In this document: one piece after another, positions 50,801 through 59,931 of the stretch | Position numbering within the stretch: position 1 is the stretch's first letter | Layout of the letters: every line of letters begins with the position of its first letter | Origin: Tritrichomonas musculus | Lineage: Eukaryota; Parabasalia; Tritrichomonadida; Tritrichomonadidae | Reading direction: 5' to 3' | DNA: 64,000 nt | Assembly: GCA_039105265.1 (NCBI GenBank) | Contig: JAPFFF010000003.1 | Span: forward strand, 2,418,001 to 2,482,000 | Notes under the pieces: generated by a model | The model's input: the letters and a program-made list of their open reading frames with translations, nothing else | Told to the model about the DNA's origin: nothing | Database searches by the model: none | Translations under genes and position numbers: made by a program

Positions 50801-51968
50801 GAATGATGAGTCATTGGCTACTACACTGAATGAGTTTCCGACTGTAGATGAAGTTAACACAGCGTTGGATACAGTTAAGAATGAATCTGATATCAAATAT
50901 GCGTTGAAGAGTGAGTTACCAACTAATCATGTTACGACATCACAGTTAACATCAACATTGAATGAGTACATGTTGAAGAGTGATATGCCAGATGATTATG
51001 CTACTATGGGTGATCTCGATGGATATGCGTTGAAGAGTGAGTTACCAACCAATCATGTTACGACATCACAGTTGACATCAACATTGAATGAGTATATGCT
51101 GAAGAGTGATATGCCAGATGATTATGTCGTTGTTGATCAGTTGGATAGATATGCATTGAAGAGTGATATACCAACCAATCATGTTACAACATCACAGTTG
51201 ACATCAACATTGAATGAGTATATGCTGAAGAGTGATATGCCAGATGATTATGTCGTTGTTGATCAGTTGGATGGATATGCATTGAAGAGTGAGTTACCAA
51301 CGGATTATGTATCAACGACTAGCTTAGTGAATACATTGAAGTCGTATGTCAAGTCAAATGAATTACCAACTAATCATGTTACAACATCACAGTTGACATC
51401 AACATTGAATGAGTACATGTTGAAGAGTGATATGCCAGATGATTATGCTACTATGGGTGATCTCGATGGATATGCGTTGAAGAGTGAGTTACCAAACATT
51501 GATGTTAGCAATGTCAGAGCATATGACGATCTATCATATTGTTCTACTGATAAGACATCGTTGACGATAGGTGTTACTGGAACTTTAAAATTGCCATCGA
51601 TTCTCCCTTTCGCGGAAGGTGCACATATTGTAGTCGATGCCGTATTTGATGATGGTACTGAACATCTTGACTTCATATTCAAAACCAATTCCACTACCAG
51701 TGATACGCATACAATGATTTACAACGTGAATGGAACTGAAGCTGTACTTAGATATCAAGACTACACGATAAACTGGAATAGCACTACTGGTGAGTTCACT
51801 ATCAAAGGTTTCGTGAAACATAAAGGTAAGAACCCATTAGAATATAGAAACTTACGTGCTGATACCGGTGATCATCATGATTCGTTGGCGTTGAATAGCC
51901 AAATCGAACAACTATGGAGTTACATCACAGCGTTAGAAACACGATTAGCTGCATTGGAATCGACGTAA
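44826..51968 (+). pseudogene. Tandem fibre-like modules of element D, broken
   Basis: About 7.1 kb of coding sequence for the same fibre family as in C2. Two module copies follow each other. The first has the signature TTLVTDHNVYSSKIIWADN and a long copy-specific region of acidic beta-rich sequence. The second has KFSEYCFGNTWALTW, TTLYTDFNITSSKIITADN and FRHTLKPTIKALA, then a run of repeated phrases and the coiled-coil end (IEQLWSYITALETRLAALE). A hydrophobic Gly/Ala stretch (VGCVLGATGIGVAGKA) follows the second signature, as in C2. The region looks broken, with about two breaks, so it could originally have been one very long gene or two in tandem. Confidence 0.65.
50895..51500 (+). repeat. 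Repeats inside the fibre coding region
   Basis: Four copies of a phrase encoding NHVTTSQLTSTLNEYMLKSD begin near 50925, 51050, 51175 and 51375. They alternate with phrases for DLDGYALKSELP or QLDRYALKSDIP, and the first and last flank a variant. The DNA copies are almost identical, so duplication was recent. Repeats of this YALKS type recur in viral and phage fibre shafts. Confidence 0.8.
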
Positions 51969-51985
51969 AAATAACTCCTATGTTT

Positions 51986-52507
51986 TTATACAACAACATA
52001 CTTCAAGCATAAGTGATAAACATTAACAAGATCATTGAACTCTTTATTGTAGACCTGTTTGAAGTCAGTGACAATCTCACCATTATCTTTGATTATCTTA
52101 ATGGCGTCTACCTTTTGAATGGGTGATGCTTTACCTACACAACAACCAGGGTTGTCATCAACGTATATCTCAACCTCACCATGAGTGACTGCCTTGATGA
52201 TTGCTGCTAATGCTTGCTGTGGTACGATGATAGTGCGCTTGCTGATGAGATTGCTGATCAATGCCTTGTCATTGTCAAGTAGTATCTTAGCATACGTTTC
52301 AAGTATGAGTACCTTAACATCAACATCAATGCTATCATGTGGTGTATCAAGTTGAACATCACGTGTGATAACGATATCTTCTTTGCCATCATCACGCTTG
52401 TTGATGAATATGTTGTTGTTAATATTGTTGTTTGATTGTGCTGCAGCTGCTGGCTCAAGACTGACGTTGGCATTTACGCCAGTGTTTAATGGTCGCTTCT
52501 TAATCAT
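51986..52507 (-). CDS. Conserved Polinton protein of unknown function (173 aa)
   Basis: Relative of 1312-1908 and 8469-8975. It starts at AATCAAATG. The N-terminal 60 residues are polar and Asn-rich. The C-terminal 100 residues carry the conserved plan: a helical block (VLILETYAKILLDNDKALIS), a cysteine pair in an acidic turn (VDDNPGCCVGKAS) and a hydrophobic end (HLCLKYVVV). It is convergent with the fibre region, 17 bp apart. Conservation in three elements points to a core function, still unknown. Confidence 0.65.
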   Translation of the reverse strand: MIKKRPLNTGVNANVSLEPAAAAQSNNNINNNIFINKRDDGKEDIVITRDVQLDTPHDSIDVDVKVLILETYAKILLDNDKALISNLISKRTIIVPQQALAAIIKAVTHGEVEIYVDDNPGCCVGKASPIQKVDAIKIIKDNGEIVTDFKQVYNKEFNDLVNVYHLCLKYVVV

Positions 52508-52594
52508 TTGATTTAAACAAAAACATTTTTACTCACCACCTTCAGCTGTTGCATGTAAGCTGTGTGATGTGATGCAGTTGAAGTGTTACTCTAG

Positions 52595-52815
52595 GCAATA
52601 CATTGAGTGTTACATTGAGTGATACACTAAGCGATACATTGAGTGATACACTAAACGATACATTGAGTGATACATTAGGTGATATGTTAGGTGATACACT
52701 AAACGATACATTGAGTGATACATTAGGCAAGCAGTTGAAGTGTTACGTTAGGTGATACATTAGGTGATATGTTAGGTGATACACTAAGCGATACATTGAG
52801 TGATACCCGGCTGGC
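52595..52815. repeat. Short tandem repeat around GTGATACATTGA
   Basis: Roughly sixteen imperfect copies of a 12-bp unit such as GTGATACATTGA, GTGATACACTAA and GTGATATGTTAG. A larger block (GTGATACACTAAACGATACA type) recurs within it. The minus strand spells Ser-Val-Leu-Asn-rich frames, which I do not regard as genes. Confidence 0.75.
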
Positions 52816-52853
52816 TCTGCCAGACGTCCAGCATAGCTGCCCGAGGCAAGCAC

Positions 52854-53042
52854 TTAATATGAGTTAACGTCATCCTTATACAATATCAATTGCTTAGCAT
52901 TAACCTTATTAGCTTTACCATCATTACACGCTAGGTTCTCTTTGCGATGTGTAGGTGGGTGCTTGAACTTAGGTTGTGTGAAGGGTGGGTTAGGTGTTAT
53001 ACACTGACGATGGCTCATTACTTGAACGTTTCGTGATGACAT
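52854..53042 (-). CDS. Possible small basic protein (62 aa)
   Basis: A 62-residue frame with many Pro, Lys and His (NPPFTQPKFKHPPTHRKEN) and no recognised domain. The start is preceded by an A/T-rich TTTTATTGAA. It stands alone between the 12-bp repeat and the second HNH gene. It could be a small virion protein or a chance frame; nothing else supports it. Confidence 0.3.
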   Translation of the reverse strand: MSSRNVQVMSHRQCITPNPPFTQPKFKHPPTHRKENLACNDGKANKVNAKQLILYKDDVNSY

Positions 53043-53160
53043 TTCAATAAAAACAAATACATTGATTAAAGATCATGTTGACGTTTAAACTTGTTGATGC
53101 ATACCCCTACTAGTTTGTTATTAATGTCTTTGCAATAAACCGCTTTACATCCATCCTTTG

Positions 53161-53529
53161 TTACATTGATATGAACACATCTTCATCGAAATACTCATAC
53201 TTAATATGGCCATGACCTGTTATATTGAGGTGATTATCACGGCGAGTAACCCAACGCAAATTGCTAATGTGATAGTCTGTTCTATCTTTGTTAATATGAT
53301 CAACTTCAACCTTATTGACAAGGTCATCATTAGCTATCCATTGTAATGCAATGACACGATGCTTAGGATATGTAGTTGAATTCAAACTTAATTGTGGATA
53401 GCCACTTCCATTCATTGATTCAGATACAACCTTATGGTTATCCCTACGTCTGACTTGATATGGGTATTCAATGCATATCTCATATGATGAATCAACTTTG
53501 AGTGTTTCCCAATGCTGTTCAATTGACAT
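53161..53529 (-). CDS. HNH endonuclease, short form (122 aa)
   Basis: The start is taken at 53529 (MSIEQHWETLK), preceded by GCAA as at 43800; a frame from 53544 would add five residues. The core PKHRVIALQWIANDDL, then VEVDHINKDRTDYHISNLRW matches the nuclease at 42531-43064, including the trailing GHGHIKYEY. It lacks the roughly 50-residue C-terminal part of that protein. Two related nucleases in one element suggest duplication or two separate arrivals. Confidence 0.8.
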   Translation of the reverse strand: MSIEQHWETLKVDSSYEICIEYPYQVRRRDNHKVVSESMNGSGYPQLSLNSTTYPKHRVIALQWIANDDLVNKVEVDHINKDRTDYHISNLRWVTRRDNHLNITGHGHIKYEYFDEDVFISM

Positions 53530-53580
53530 TTGCAATGAAGTCAAAAATGATAATATAAATTAGTTACACATTAACATGTA

Positions 53581-55203
53581 TTAACGACTGGTGATATCGT
53601 AGCTGCCCATCTCAACAACAGGTGGCATACCATTGGGTTGAACATGAATTGATATAACGGTGTCTTGCAACAATGCCATTAATGGTGGTGTTGTGTTGTC
53701 GACATATGTGTTTTTGGTAATACCATTGCCTTCAAGATTAATTACATGTTCCGCTACGTCACATACGATTTCATATGTGATTGGCGTGTTTGATGTTTGA
53801 CCTTGTTGGAAGGTGTTGTCTGTCTCAGTTGGCAACCCGATGAAGAATGATGTACGATCATAACTGACAAAACCAATTGATTCATTATACGGTCGTGTAT
53901 TAACTAATGATTGAACGACCTCTTTATTAAAACCTGTTTGTGCACCGTTAACATTCATAGCGTTCTGACATAGTTCAATGAACATTGGATCATTACCAAT
54001 CGTTGAAAATGGAATGGTTGGTACTACGCCATAACCACCACATCGCAGTTGGAAGTTGGCAAACAGTGGATTCTTAAATACAGTATGTTGTGTTGCATTA
54101 AATGGAAACAGAAAGAAGATTGAATCAACAAATCGTGGTGTGATTGTTTGAGTCGACGAACAATGACCAGGAGTTAATTGCTTACTCATCGTTGTGAATG
54201 TAAGTATCTGCGTTGGAAAGATGAGTTCCTGTTGCGTGTAACGTTGAACAAGCGCTTGATATATATCGTTGTCAATGCCGAAGTTAGGTATGACACTATA
54301 ACAATCAGTAACTTCATATGTTCGATTTGGTGTGAATATAGTATTGCCCATAACTAGCTTTTGCCCATCATCATTGTTTGTGTCCATCCATATACTGCAT
54401 TCACTTCCAGCTTGAGTAAACTCATTAGTGATTGGTGGTAATTCAGTTAATGCTTTGTAACTGGCTATATCATTAATCAATTCATCTGATATACCAACTG
54501 GACAATATACAAGACCTTGTACACCAAACATAATCTTGAGTTCAAGCTTGCCAGCGAATGCAGGTAGATATTTGATGTTGCTCAATGGTAAGAACCTTCG
54601 CAAGTCAATCTTAAGTGGTATGATAATGTCTTTTAACTTATCACCATCTTCTTTATTGGTAAGGTTAACGACGCAACCACAACGTGCTTGATCAAATTTG
54701 CGTTTGAATATATCCTTATGACGGGCTTTAGAATAGACATCACCTCGTTTACTTGCTTCGTTATCACCACATGCAGTTAAGAATGATTCTTCTGGACCGA
54801 AGTTTTGAGTGTATATTGATATGCCATTAGCAAGGATCTCATATTTTTCAACAGCATCCATAGCATCTTTAAAGCCAATCCATAGACCATTAAAAGCATA
54901 GCCAGCAATATTACTTAAGTCTTCTCGTAATGTATTTGTTAACGTACCAGTAAGTGTCATCTGTGCTTTGATGAAGCCATTATATATATCTGCAGTGTTA
55001 TCACATGTTGGACTGATGATGAATGTGGTGAATGACCCTGCATGGATTGGTGCAGATGGACTGTATGAAGCTTGTGCATCAATGACGTACTTCTTGTTGG
55101 TGTCTGACATGGCAATAGCATTATCAACTACATCAAAGTAGCTTGCAACTTGAGTGTTGACTTCAGCCGACGTCTTATGAAATACTTCTGCGTTGAATGT
55201 CAT
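53581..55203 (-). CDS. Polinton major capsid protein (540 aa)
   Basis: Complete capsid protein, more distant from the two in A and B. Anchors include WIGFKDAMDAVEKYEIL (B: FVGFKNAVEFYEDCRFW), CGCVVNLTNKEDGDKLKDII (B: CGCYVDLKDIADGQPHKF), VDSIFFLFPFNATQHTVFKN (B: ATNITMMFPKSPADITCFDN) and the C-terminal strand DTVISIHVQPNG. The order of blocks is that of the double-jelly-roll family. It is shorter than the 629-residue protein of B, mostly in the loops between the two barrels. It begins at ATCCAAATG. The frame is whole. Confidence 0.8.
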   Translation of the reverse strand: MTFNAEVFHKTSAEVNTQVASYFDVVDNAIAMSDTNKKYVIDAQASYSPSAPIHAGSFTTFIISPTCDNTADIYNGFIKAQMTLTGTLTNTLREDLSNIAGYAFNGLWIGFKDAMDAVEKYEILANGISIYTQNFGPEESFLTACGDNEASKRGDVYSKARHKDIFKRKFDQARCGCVVNLTNKEDGDKLKDIIIPLKIDLRRFLPLSNIKYLPAFAGKLELKIMFGVQGLVYCPVGISDELINDIASYKALTELPPITNEFTQAGSECSIWMDTNNDDGQKLVMGNTIFTPNRTYEVTDCYSVIPNFGIDNDIYQALVQRYTQQELIFPTQILTFTTMSKQLTPGHCSSTQTITPRFVDSIFFLFPFNATQHTVFKNPLFANFQLRCGGYGVVPTIPFSTIGNDPMFIELCQNAMNVNGAQTGFNKEVVQSLVNTRPYNESIGFVSYDRTSFFIGLPTETDNTFQQGQTSNTPITYEIVCDVAEHVINLEGNGITKNTYVDNTTPPLMALLQDTVISIHVQPNGMPPVVEMGSYDITSR

Positions 55204-55238
55204 TTGGATGTATTAAAAATACGAATGTATTACATAAG

Positions 55239-55976
55239 CTATCTTCGTATGCGCGATCTAAACGATGGTGTTGATTCAATGACATCAGGTGGTTCTTGTG
55301 GTGGGTCATGAGGTGGGTCATGTGGTGATTCATGTGGTGGGTCATGTATATCATCAGTTGGTAATAGATCAGGTACGTACTTACTTCGTATGCGTGGCTT
55401 TGATAGTTCCTTATTAACGACATGCTTAATGTATTGCTTTTGTTCACGCTTGAATCTATCATTACGTAGCTCTTCACCTAATGAACGTAGCTGTTCAAGG
55501 ATCTCCAAGTTAATGGTTGTATCATGTGTGGCAACTTGATGTGGTGGTGATGTAGTACGTTGAGTAGCGTGTTGTTTGAATCTATTAGATAGACGTGTTG
55601 GTGTATGCATAGGTTGTGCTTCTTCATGTTGTGGTGGTTCATCGATGCAGTTATCATTGAGGTAAGCACTTGAGTTACTGGCTTTGTCAGCAGCTGCATC
55701 TCTAATGCAGTTAGCACTTGAGTTAGCACTTGAGTTACTGGCTTTGCCAGCAGCTGCATCTCTAATGCAGTTAGCATTGGGGTTACTACTTGATTCAAGC
55801 ATACCATTGAGGTTGTCTGATGATTTATCCCTATGAATGAGTGGTTGCTTTCGTTGTTTAACAATGTACTTGCCCTCTTTCTTAGTAGGGAACACTTCAT
55901 ATTGCTCATCGTCAATGCCTTGCAACCAACGTTGAATGATCTGATTGCGCTTCATGCCAGTAACATATTTGGTCAT
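55239..55976 (-). CDS. Repeat-bearing basic protein of unknown function (245 aa)
   Basis: The start is set at 55976 (MTKYVTGMKRN) by the TTCAAATG there. The N-terminal 50 residues are basic. Residues 65-110 hold two copies of a 22-residue repeat (NCIRDAAAGKASNSSA and NCIRDAAADKASNSSA). A coiled coil follows (LEILEQLRSLGEELRNDRFK), then a His-Asp-Pro-rich repeat (HDPPHESPHDPPHDPPQEPP) and an Arg-rich end (SFRSRIRR). It may be a core or scaffold protein; the family is not recognised. It lies between the capsid gene and two small genes on the same strand. Confidence 0.55.
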   Translation of the reverse strand: MTKYVTGMKRNQIIQRWLQGIDDEQYEVFPTKKEGKYIVKQRKQPLIHRDKSSDNLNGMLESSSNPNANCIRDAAAGKASNSSANSSANCIRDAAADKASNSSAYLNDNCIDEPPQHEEAQPMHTPTRLSNRFKQHATQRTTSPPHQVATHDTTINLEILEQLRSLGEELRNDRFKREQKQYIKHVVNKELSKPRIRSKYVPDLLPTDDIHDPPHESPHDPPHDPPQEPPDVIESTPSFRSRIRR

Positions 55977-56009
55977 TTGAATTACACAAAAATAAAAAGT
56001 CAATATTGT

Positions 56010-56225
56010 TTACTTACGTGATGATTTACGTTTATTGTTTGACTTTGATTTGTGACTATTGCTTGACCTTATATATGGTGTCGTTACATCATGTGTGTTA
56101 GTGTTAGCGTGATATTGTTTGGTATTTGATCTAGGTCTAGTTATTTCATTGTACATCGTACCAGGTCCAGATACGATAACTGATTGACTTGATCGATATG
56201 CGTTAGTTCTTGTGTTGAAACTCAT
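56010..56225 (-). CDS. Small basic Ser/Arg/Lys-rich protein (71 aa)
   Basis: A 71-residue protein with an Arg- and Lys-rich tail (SHKSKSNNKRKSSRK) in a tight run of same-strand genes, 33 bp upstream of the next start and 10 bp after the previous stop. Its charge suggests a DNA-binding core peptide. No homologue was identified in the other elements. Confidence 0.5.
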   Translation of the reverse strand: MSFNTRTNAYRSSQSVIVSGPGTMYNEITRPRSNTKQYHANTNTHDVTTPYIRSSNSHKSKSNNKRKSSRK

Positions 56226-56235
56226 TTATGACTCG

Positions 56236-56640
56236 TTAAACACTTCTAAATGGTACTGCGTTGTGTGTTCTTTTACGTGAGTCAGCTGCTGCTTGTGCTG
56301 ATGGCGATCCACTTGGTTTCAACTCACCACGTGCAAACTGTTCACTGATTTTAACCAGCTTATCTGTGACAGAACCCTTTGGCATGTGACTGAATATATT
56401 GGCACCTGCTGTAGTGATTGCACCTAACGTTGGATTGAATGCTGTTGCAAATGGTGTGATAGCATGTAATATATTGCTAACTGCTTTAGGATTGTTCATA
56501 GCATAGTTCTTTGCACCAATCAATCCCTTCTTAGTAGCGTTCCATATGTGGTGTGCTACGTTCTTTGCACCAACCAATCCTTGATGGACATCACTTTTTA
56601 ATCTGTTCCATCCACTGGTAATGAAATTTTTGAATCCCAT
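56236..56640 (-). CDS. Small amphipathic virion-type protein (134 aa)
   Basis: Counterpart of the protein at 14800-15108: MGFKNFITSGWNRLKS aligns with MAFGSWFKNIINGAKN. Two similar phrases (GLVGAKNVAHHIWNATK and GLIGAKNYAMNNPK) follow each other, then an Ala- and Pro-rich hydrophobic part (ILHAITPFATAFNPTLG) and a basic tail (ADSRKRTHNAVPFRS). The build is like membrane-active or core proteins of adenovirus-type particles, by analogy only. It sits 13 bp from the ATPase stop. Confidence 0.55.
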   Translation of the reverse strand: MGFKNFITSGWNRLKSDVHQGLVGAKNVAHHIWNATKKGLIGAKNYAMNNPKAVSNILHAITPFATAFNPTLGAITTAGANIFSHMPKGSVTDKLVKISEQFARGELKPSGSPSAQAAADSRKRTHNAVPFRSV

Positions 56641-56652
56641 GTTTGTAATTCA

Positions 56653-57516
56653 TTAAACTTCAAAGTGTGATTGATTGGATGTGATATTGATTATGAATTT
56701 ATCGTGTTGGCCTTTATGATTGAGGTATGCTTCTGTAGTTGATTTAATGTCAAGATTGTTAGGTGTTTGCTGTAGCATTGATGTGAAATCCTCTTTACTG
56801 AAGCCACTATAGCATATGATGTCAGTTGCTAAACGTTTAACGTTGAGATGAACGAATCGAAGTGTTTGCACTGCAATGATGCAGGTTAAGTTGTAGTGAC
56901 GTGTCTTAGTGAGTAAACGACATAGTTCACTGTTGCCATTCTTAAGTAGTGGTGATCCAGCTGCATCATCAAGAACTAGCAGTGTGTTGTATGGGTATGA
57001 AGCTGTTTGATATTTAACTAGCTTATTTGCTATGTATGCAATCCTATCTTCAATCTCACTTAACGAATGCTTTGAAATGATTCTTGCCATCTCCTCATTG
57101 GTGTCAACCATTTTTGATAACACATGTTTAACCATAGCATAGTACTTAAGCTTGCGTTTGAGATGACGCTTGAGATATGGCAATAGATGTTCTTCTTTAA
57201 GATATTCAATGGGTGTCTTAACGTTTTTGGATAGTACTTCAGCTGTCTTATCAAGTTTGCCCGACGTTGAACAGAAGATGATCTTACTATAGTATGGCTT
57301 AGCAAATAGTCGTTCAGTTATCATGATGTGTGACCATATCCAGAATGATTTACCAGCGCCCATCTTACCAATTAAAAAGTAGATACCATTTGATGAGAAT
57401 GGATACTCTTCACTTAGTGGTTTAATCAATGCCATCTCAATATCACGTTGGTTTTTACGTAACGACTCTTGAATAAGATGTTTAACTTCATTCATAACGT
57501 TTTTATGTTGACTCAT
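56653..57516 (-). CDS. FtsK/A32-type genome-packaging ATPase (287 aa)
   Basis: Complete P-loop packaging ATPase. Walker A is LIGKMGAGKSFW near residue 53, Walker B is TLLVLDDAAGS near residue 173, and a sensor strand follows (CIIAVQTLRF). A conserved RHYNLT precedes the sensor. The C-terminal segment (IICYSGFSKEDFTSMLQQ) parallels the FSRQKLNYIYQQ segment of element A. It begins at TATCAAATG, 6 bp after the integrase stop, within the minus-strand gene run. Confidence 0.85.
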   Translation of the reverse strand: MSQHKNVMNEVKHLIQESLRKNQRDIEMALIKPLSEEYPFSSNGIYFLIGKMGAGKSFWIWSHIMITERLFAKPYYSKIIFCSTSGKLDKTAEVLSKNVKTPIEYLKEEHLLPYLKRHLKRKLKYYAMVKHVLSKMVDTNEEMARIISKHSLSEIEDRIAYIANKLVKYQTASYPYNTLLVLDDAAGSPLLKNGNSELCRLLTKTRHYNLTCIIAVQTLRFVHLNVKRLATDIICYSGFSKEDFTSMLQQTPNNLDIKSTTEAYLNHKGQHDKFIINITSNQSHFEV

Positions 57517-57522
57517 TTGATA

Positions 57523-58620
57523 TTAGATGAACTTCTTAATGTGATCTGGTATGGTCTTACGTTTAAGCAAGTACTGTCGTTCCATTGTTGAGAGCTTAGT
57601 TGGGTGACCTTCACGCATGTTCTTAGATGGGATAGTTTCTTTCTTTGTTGAACCATTGCCTAGATCATATATGATATTGTATGTGTCTTTTGATTTGTTA
57701 TATGATGTGATTGATTTAACCACACCACGTTTACCATCATCAAGTGTGGTTGCTAATGGAATGTTGCTAGTTGCTTTAACGAGTTTGTAACCTGGCATTG
57801 TATTGACAGATCCATCTGTAGATCGTATCAAGAATTGGTTACCATCATTAGAATCAACTATGTATGCAACTTTAGATAGGTTCGAACGATGTTTAACGAA
57901 TGGATTTGCATCAAACACTATCCTAACTCTGTCACCTGGTTTGAAATCATATGGATTAACTTGATGTTCCATCTCATGTATGTATGTTAACTCGTCATCT
58001 TGAGTGATATCATTGGGTGACTTGTTATGTAGTGAACCATGTGGCATGTCATTGTATGAGTCAACTATCTGTAGTACACTTAGCTTTGGTTGATTGAATC
58101 GCATATCACGTATCGTTCTCATGAAGCGGTTGATAATGCCAAGCTTGTTATGATCGTTATCGGTTGTGGTTGCGTATATGATGTTATGTTGTTGCATGAA
58201 GTCAAGCACAGTGTTTGATAAATAAGCCGCATCTTCATCTGACATAATGGCTTTGCATTGAGGTTCAACTTTGATGAACTCATTAAGTGCTCTATGTATT
58301 TCATTAGCACCCTTACCGTGTATCATATAAGCATATGCTTTACGTGTGTTGATGTTGATAAGTATTAAGTAGTTAGGTTGACCTGCTGCTTTATGATCAA
58401 TGAACGTGTCCATTTGAAATGCATGTGGTAGCTTCGAATATATATGCATGAACTTAGGTTTGGGCTTACGTTGATCGTGTACAACCATTGTGTTGAGATA
58501 GTGCTTAGCTTCATCATCAGTGAAACCATAACGATTGGCTATGCGTTTGAATTTAGATATGGACTTGGTGGGGTACTTAGCATAGACTTCATCAATGGTA
58601 TTGAACTTAACCCTTGACAT
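57523..58620 (-). CDS. Retroviral-type integrase, short form (365 aa)
   Basis: Complete integrase. The N-terminal 75 residues include a helix-turn-helix-like block (KFKRIANRYGFTDDEAKHYL). Core: FQMDTFIDHK with YLILININTRKAYAY, then AIMSDEDAAYLSN, then the third block KLGIINRFMRTIRDMRF. The C-terminal 150 residues contain a beta-rich stretch (FKPGDRVRIVF) followed by a chromo- or SH3-like part (YNIIYDLGNGS). I could place the first two acidic residues but not the third with confidence. It starts at GATCAAATG. The related fragment at 22411-22843 belongs to the same lineage, while the 612-residue enzyme of B is distinct. Confidence 0.88.
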   Translation of the reverse strand: MSRVKFNTIDEVYAKYPTKSISKFKRIANRYGFTDDEAKHYLNTMVVHDQRKPKPKFMHIYSKLPHAFQMDTFIDHKAAGQPNYLILININTRKAYAYMIHGKGANEIHRALNEFIKVEPQCKAIMSDEDAAYLSNTVLDFMQQHNIIYATTTDNDHNKLGIINRFMRTIRDMRFNQPKLSVLQIVDSYNDMPHGSLHNKSPNDITQDDELTYIHEMEHQVNPYDFKPGDRVRIVFDANPFVKHRSNLSKVAYIVDSNDGNQFLIRSTDGSVNTMPGYKLVKATSNIPLATTLDDGKRGVVKSITSYNKSKDTYNIIYDLGNGSTKKETIPSKNMREGHPTKLSTMERQYLLKRKTIPDHIKKFI

Positions 58621-58646
58621 TTGATCAATGCAAAGTAAAAATGTTA

Positions 58647-59876
58647 TTAACTATATATTAACTTACGATTCTGCAATAGTACTACATCCATTGTAAACAT
58701 AAAGAAGTCTTCAAATGCAACTGGAATATCTATTTCATTTCTATCGTAGAGTTCAATCCAGAACTTATCATCATTGTCATTCAACTTATAGTATTTGATT
58801 GGAGTGTATGCTTCATTAGTTCTTCCAATGAGGTTATGATTGGATTGTGATGCAAATGATGCTGCTACTTCACATTGTAAGTTGGTTAATATGTGTTTGA
58901 ACTCTAATTCACGATGGAACTTAGTTATATGATGAAGGCTATTACGATATGGGTTGTTATCACCAATGTGAAAGTAACACGCTGTATCAAACTCAAATCT
59001 ATCATTAACAGTATCATCATCGTATATATTAAGATCTAATTCACCTGGATTGAGTGCAGCATAAGGTAAAGGTTCATCATTATCATCATCCCACATATAG
59101 AATTTCTTATAGGTTGCATCATTATTATCAGCTGTCATCATGAAATCAACATAGTATTCATCATATTCATTCTGAGGTGATGAAAATGTAAGTATGGTAG
59201 TATCACCTATTTCAACTACTGCACTAAAGTCATTAATAAGATATTCACCTTCAGCATCATTATTAATATGGAATGGTATATCATTTCGTAAGCACATGAG
59301 ATAGTAGTTATTTTTATCTTCATCTAATTGTTCATATGCCGCTATCTTATCATCCTTAGTTTGGTCTGAATCATATATGTCACTAAGAAGTTTGTTATAA
59401 ATGTTTTCTTGTTTAACAGTATCATGTATATCTTTTATGAAATCATTGACATCATCAAATATATCATTCATATATTGAATTCTAAACACTTTACAATCTT
59501 CCCTTTCCATATGATCGACTACATCTTGAGTCTGTTCATCAGTCATATCATTAAGTTTATATTCCAAACCTTTAGCTATATCATTAAATTTATCTTGTTT
59601 GTATTTACGAATATACAATACGAATTCTATTTGCATGCATTGTCTTATGTTGATTCTCATGTTACGTACGCCAATTATCTTCTCACCTACATCAGATGTC
59701 CTCCACTCAGGTGGGTAGTTAAAATAGATTCGATTGAAATGTTCAATGCCATTACGAAAGTAATCTTTATGTCCATCTTCATCTTTGGTTGTTATTGCAT
59801 CCGTAACAGAGTTATACACCGTTTCAATTGGTAATGGTATTGATTCATCTGGTATTGCATCACGTCTATATGACAT
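58647..59876 (-). CDS. Conserved integrase-neighbour protein (409 aa)
   Basis: The start is chosen at 59876 (MSYRRDAIPDES), where ATCAAATG is present; a longer frame from 59903 lacks support. It is homologous to 22855-24114: NRIYFNYPPEWRTSDVGEKI, IIGVRN, and C-terminally PIKYYKLNDNDDKFWIELYD. The middle is acidic with short coiled-coil parts. The C-terminal strands (FFMFTMDVVLLQNRKLIYS) have the feel of a jelly-roll ending. It is the last gene before the right terminal repeat. The role is unknown; a minor virion protein is a reasonable guess. Confidence 0.65.
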   Translation of the reverse strand: MSYRRDAIPDESIPLPIETVYNSVTDAITTKDEDGHKDYFRNGIEHFNRIYFNYPPEWRTSDVGEKIIGVRNMRINIRQCMQIEFVLYIRKYKQDKFNDIAKGLEYKLNDMTDEQTQDVVDHMEREDCKVFRIQYMNDIFDDVNDFIKDIHDTVKQENIYNKLLSDIYDSDQTKDDKIAAYEQLDEDKNNYYLMCLRNDIPFHINNDAEGEYLINDFSAVVEIGDTTILTFSSPQNEYDEYYVDFMMTADNNDATYKKFYMWDDDNDEPLPYAALNPGELDLNIYDDDTVNDRFEFDTACYFHIGDNNPYRNSLHHITKFHRELEFKHILTNLQCEVAASFASQSNHNLIGRTNEAYTPIKYYKLNDNDDKFWIELYDRNEIDIPVAFEDFFMFTMDVVLLQNRKLIYS

Positions 59877-59931
59877 TTGATGTTGTTTAAACACATGTAC
59901 CACATTATGTGAAGCGTTGATGTGGTGTAAT

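Noticed and set aside
52542-52730. 62-residue minus-strand frame rich in Ser, Val, Leu and Asn
   Set aside because: Produced by the 12-bp tandem repeat; no start signal or neighbour supports it.
55478-55915. 145-residue frame overlapping the 245-residue gene
   Set aside because: A shadow of the repeat-bearing gene at 55239-55976, whose frame has the TCAAATG start and sensible composition.
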